This document shows positions 62,377 through 64,000 of a stretch of DNA of 64,000 nt, piece after piece. Numbering within the stretch: the first letter of the stretch is position 1; each line of letters starts with the position of its first letter. The notes under the pieces were generated by a model. The model was not told where the DNA came from and did not search any database. It saw only the letters and a program-made list of their open reading frames with translations. A program made the position numbers and the translations under genes. The stretch comes from Apostichopus japonicus (lineage: Eukaryota > Echinodermata > Holothuroidea > Aspidochirotida > Stichopodidae). The stretch covers positions 27,463,398-27,527,397 of the forward strand of contig NC_092577.1 of NCBI RefSeq assembly GCF_037975245.1, read 5' to 3'.

Positions 62377-63487
62377 TATGGAAAGCCGTTTTAACATTTA
62401 ATAAAGAATTTCAGATATATCGAAATAATTTCAGATATCTCAAATTAAATTACAGATATCTGCAATATATTTAAAATATCTACAAAAATTGCAGATATCT
62501 TAAAATCAATTTCAGATATATCTTGAAATACCAAAGAATTTCAGATATCTGATATTGAATTCGAGACATCTGAAATTGAATTCGAGATATCTGAAATTGA
62601 ATTTGAGATATCTGCAATTCTATTTCAGATATCTGAAATAGAATTTCAGATATCTCGAATTCAATTTCAGATATCTGAAATAGAATTGCAGATATCTCGA
62701 ATTCAATTGCAGATATCTCGAATTCAATTTTAGATATCTGAAATAGAATTTCAGATATCTCGAATTCAATTACAGATATCTCGAATTCAATTTCAGATAT
62801 CTGAAATTCAATTTCAGATATCTCGAATTCATTCCACAACTAGATATCTGAAATTGAATTTGAGATATCTGCAATTCTATTTCAGATATCTGAAATAGAA
62901 TTTCAGATATCTCGAATTCAATTTCAGATATCTGAAATAGAATTGCAGATATCTCGAATTCAATTGCAGATATCTCGAATTCAATTTCAGATATCTGAAA
63001 TAGAATTGCAGATATCTCGAATTCAATTTTATATATCTGAAATAGAATTTCAGATATCTCGAATTCAATTACAGATATCTCGAATTCAATTCAGATATCT
63101 GAAATTCAATTTCAGATATCTCGAATTCATTCCACAACTAGTTAATTATATGCATATAATGTATATCAGGCCTAATGCTAGCCAGCAAGCAAGCTAGATT
63201 CAATCCCACCCATACGTCGACGCGACGATGGCAGCCCCCTGTACCATTTATACTGTCACTTTTCTGTAGCTTAATTTTCGCGCCTTTCTACGAACTTCTG
63301 CATATGCATTTCAGACATCTCGAATTCAATTTCGGATATCTCGAATTCAATTTCAGATATCTCGAATTCAATTTAAGATATCTCGAATTTAAGTTTAGAT
63401 ATCTGAAATAGAATTTTAGATATCTAAAATAAGAAACAATTTAAGATATCTAAAATTCCTGATTAAATGTTAAAATGGCTTTCCATA
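62377..63487. mobile_element. Foldback element made of GATATC palindromes
   Basis: The left end TATGGAAAGCCGTTTTAACA and the right end, on the minus strand, TATGGAAAGCCATTTTAACA are an inverted pair that continues through TTTAAT. CGCACG lies immediately outside both ends (62371-62376 and 63488-63493), a possible 6-bp target duplication. Nearly all of the interior is AGATATCT palindromes spaced about 18 bases apart by GAATTCAATTT-type or GAAATAGAATT-type linkers, plus one unique stretch at 63140-63300. A block at 62570-62840 recurs at 62850-63130. Open frames here are repeats of IS/YLK-like peptides and are not genes. Confidence 0.82.
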
Positions 63488-64000
63488 CGCACGCTCATGT
63501 ACATTTATATACAACGCCTCTCCGCGCAGCTCATTCGTCGTGTAGTAGGAGTGGCTACCTGAATATTTTATACAAGCTTAGCGCGCAATGTATACAACTA
63601 TACACGCAACGCATGCGGTCAAACGGCCAGGTGTACAATGACTATATAAACGTGCACGCATCGTCACCGTCACCGTCCCTTGAATGGCACTTGCATCATC
63701 ACATTAAACTAGTCTAACTGTAACTTGCTATATAGCACCTTAAGTCATTCTGGGAATTTGCGCCAGAAAAAAAAGAATATGTAAATAAACATAAAAACAC
63801 AACCAACTGATAACATTGCAGGGGTCAATGTTATTACCACTTCATACTGTATGTAATATACACATGTATGAAGAATGTGTTTACAAGTAAAGGCACGTAT
63901 CTCGAACGCAAGCATGTTGACCGCCCGCATACAGGTATGTAGTCCCACGTGACCTTATGGACACTGAGAGAAATTGGCTTGTCTAAGCAACTTTTTGCAT
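63488..64000. other. Stretch without a recognisable gene
   Basis: Nothing recognised to the end of the window. Confidence 0.45.

Noticed and set aside
62480-63411. ISEIEFEIS- and RYLKFNSRYL-type repetitive frames
   Set aside because: They are produced by the GATATC palindrome element.

Overview
This window looks like nuclear DNA of an invertebrate animal, most likely a non-vertebrate deuterostome such as an echinoderm (this placement is inference). The reasons are split genes with GT-AG introns, no bacterial-style operons, AT-rich sequence crowded with short non-autonomous DNA transposons, tRNA-derived SINEs and non-LTR/LTR retroelement debris, and many satellite arrays. Most long open frames are by-products of satellites and microsatellites whose period is a multiple of three, so the real coding content is small.

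The genes are three paralogous carbohydrate sulfotransferases, all on the minus strand and spread over about 51 kb: gene A (5358-9189), gene B (23251-27202) and gene C (53839-56663). Each has one large 3' exon with both PAPS-binding motifs and the stop codon. A small upstream exon encodes a hydrophobic type II signal anchor, and a phase-1 intron of 1.5-2.7 kb separates the two. The anchor exons of all three also have an acceptor-like AG at their 5' end that would again give phase 1, so a still earlier exon may exist. The paralogs presumably make Golgi enzymes that sulfate glycans, in a family that grew by tandem duplication.

The rest is repetitive. Five non-autonomous elements have both inverted termini and exact 8-bp target duplications, the mark of hAT transposons: 2370-3815, 29310-29714, 31874-32243, 46568-47784 and 48523-49597. 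Two elements carry TTAA duplications (4146-4723, and 49220-49496 nested inside a hAT). SINEs lie at 14520-14806, 36372-36600, 41103-41345 and 43808-43880. Retroelement debris is at 8339-8790 (endonuclease domain), 19918-20481 (Ty3/gypsy RNase H), 52560-53420 and 58721-58801 (ends of non-LTR ORF2). A dispersed TGACC-rich family is in at least six places and carries perfect DR1 nuclear-receptor half-site pairs.

The most unusual structures are palindromic: a 1.1-kb foldback element built almost wholly from GATATC palindromes (62377-63487), a hairpin satellite with a 264-bp higher-order repeat (60115-61020), and a 2.9-kb element whose two ends are opposed arrays of a 26-bp repeat (37026-39909). 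All calls were made by reading the sequence; no similarity search was run.
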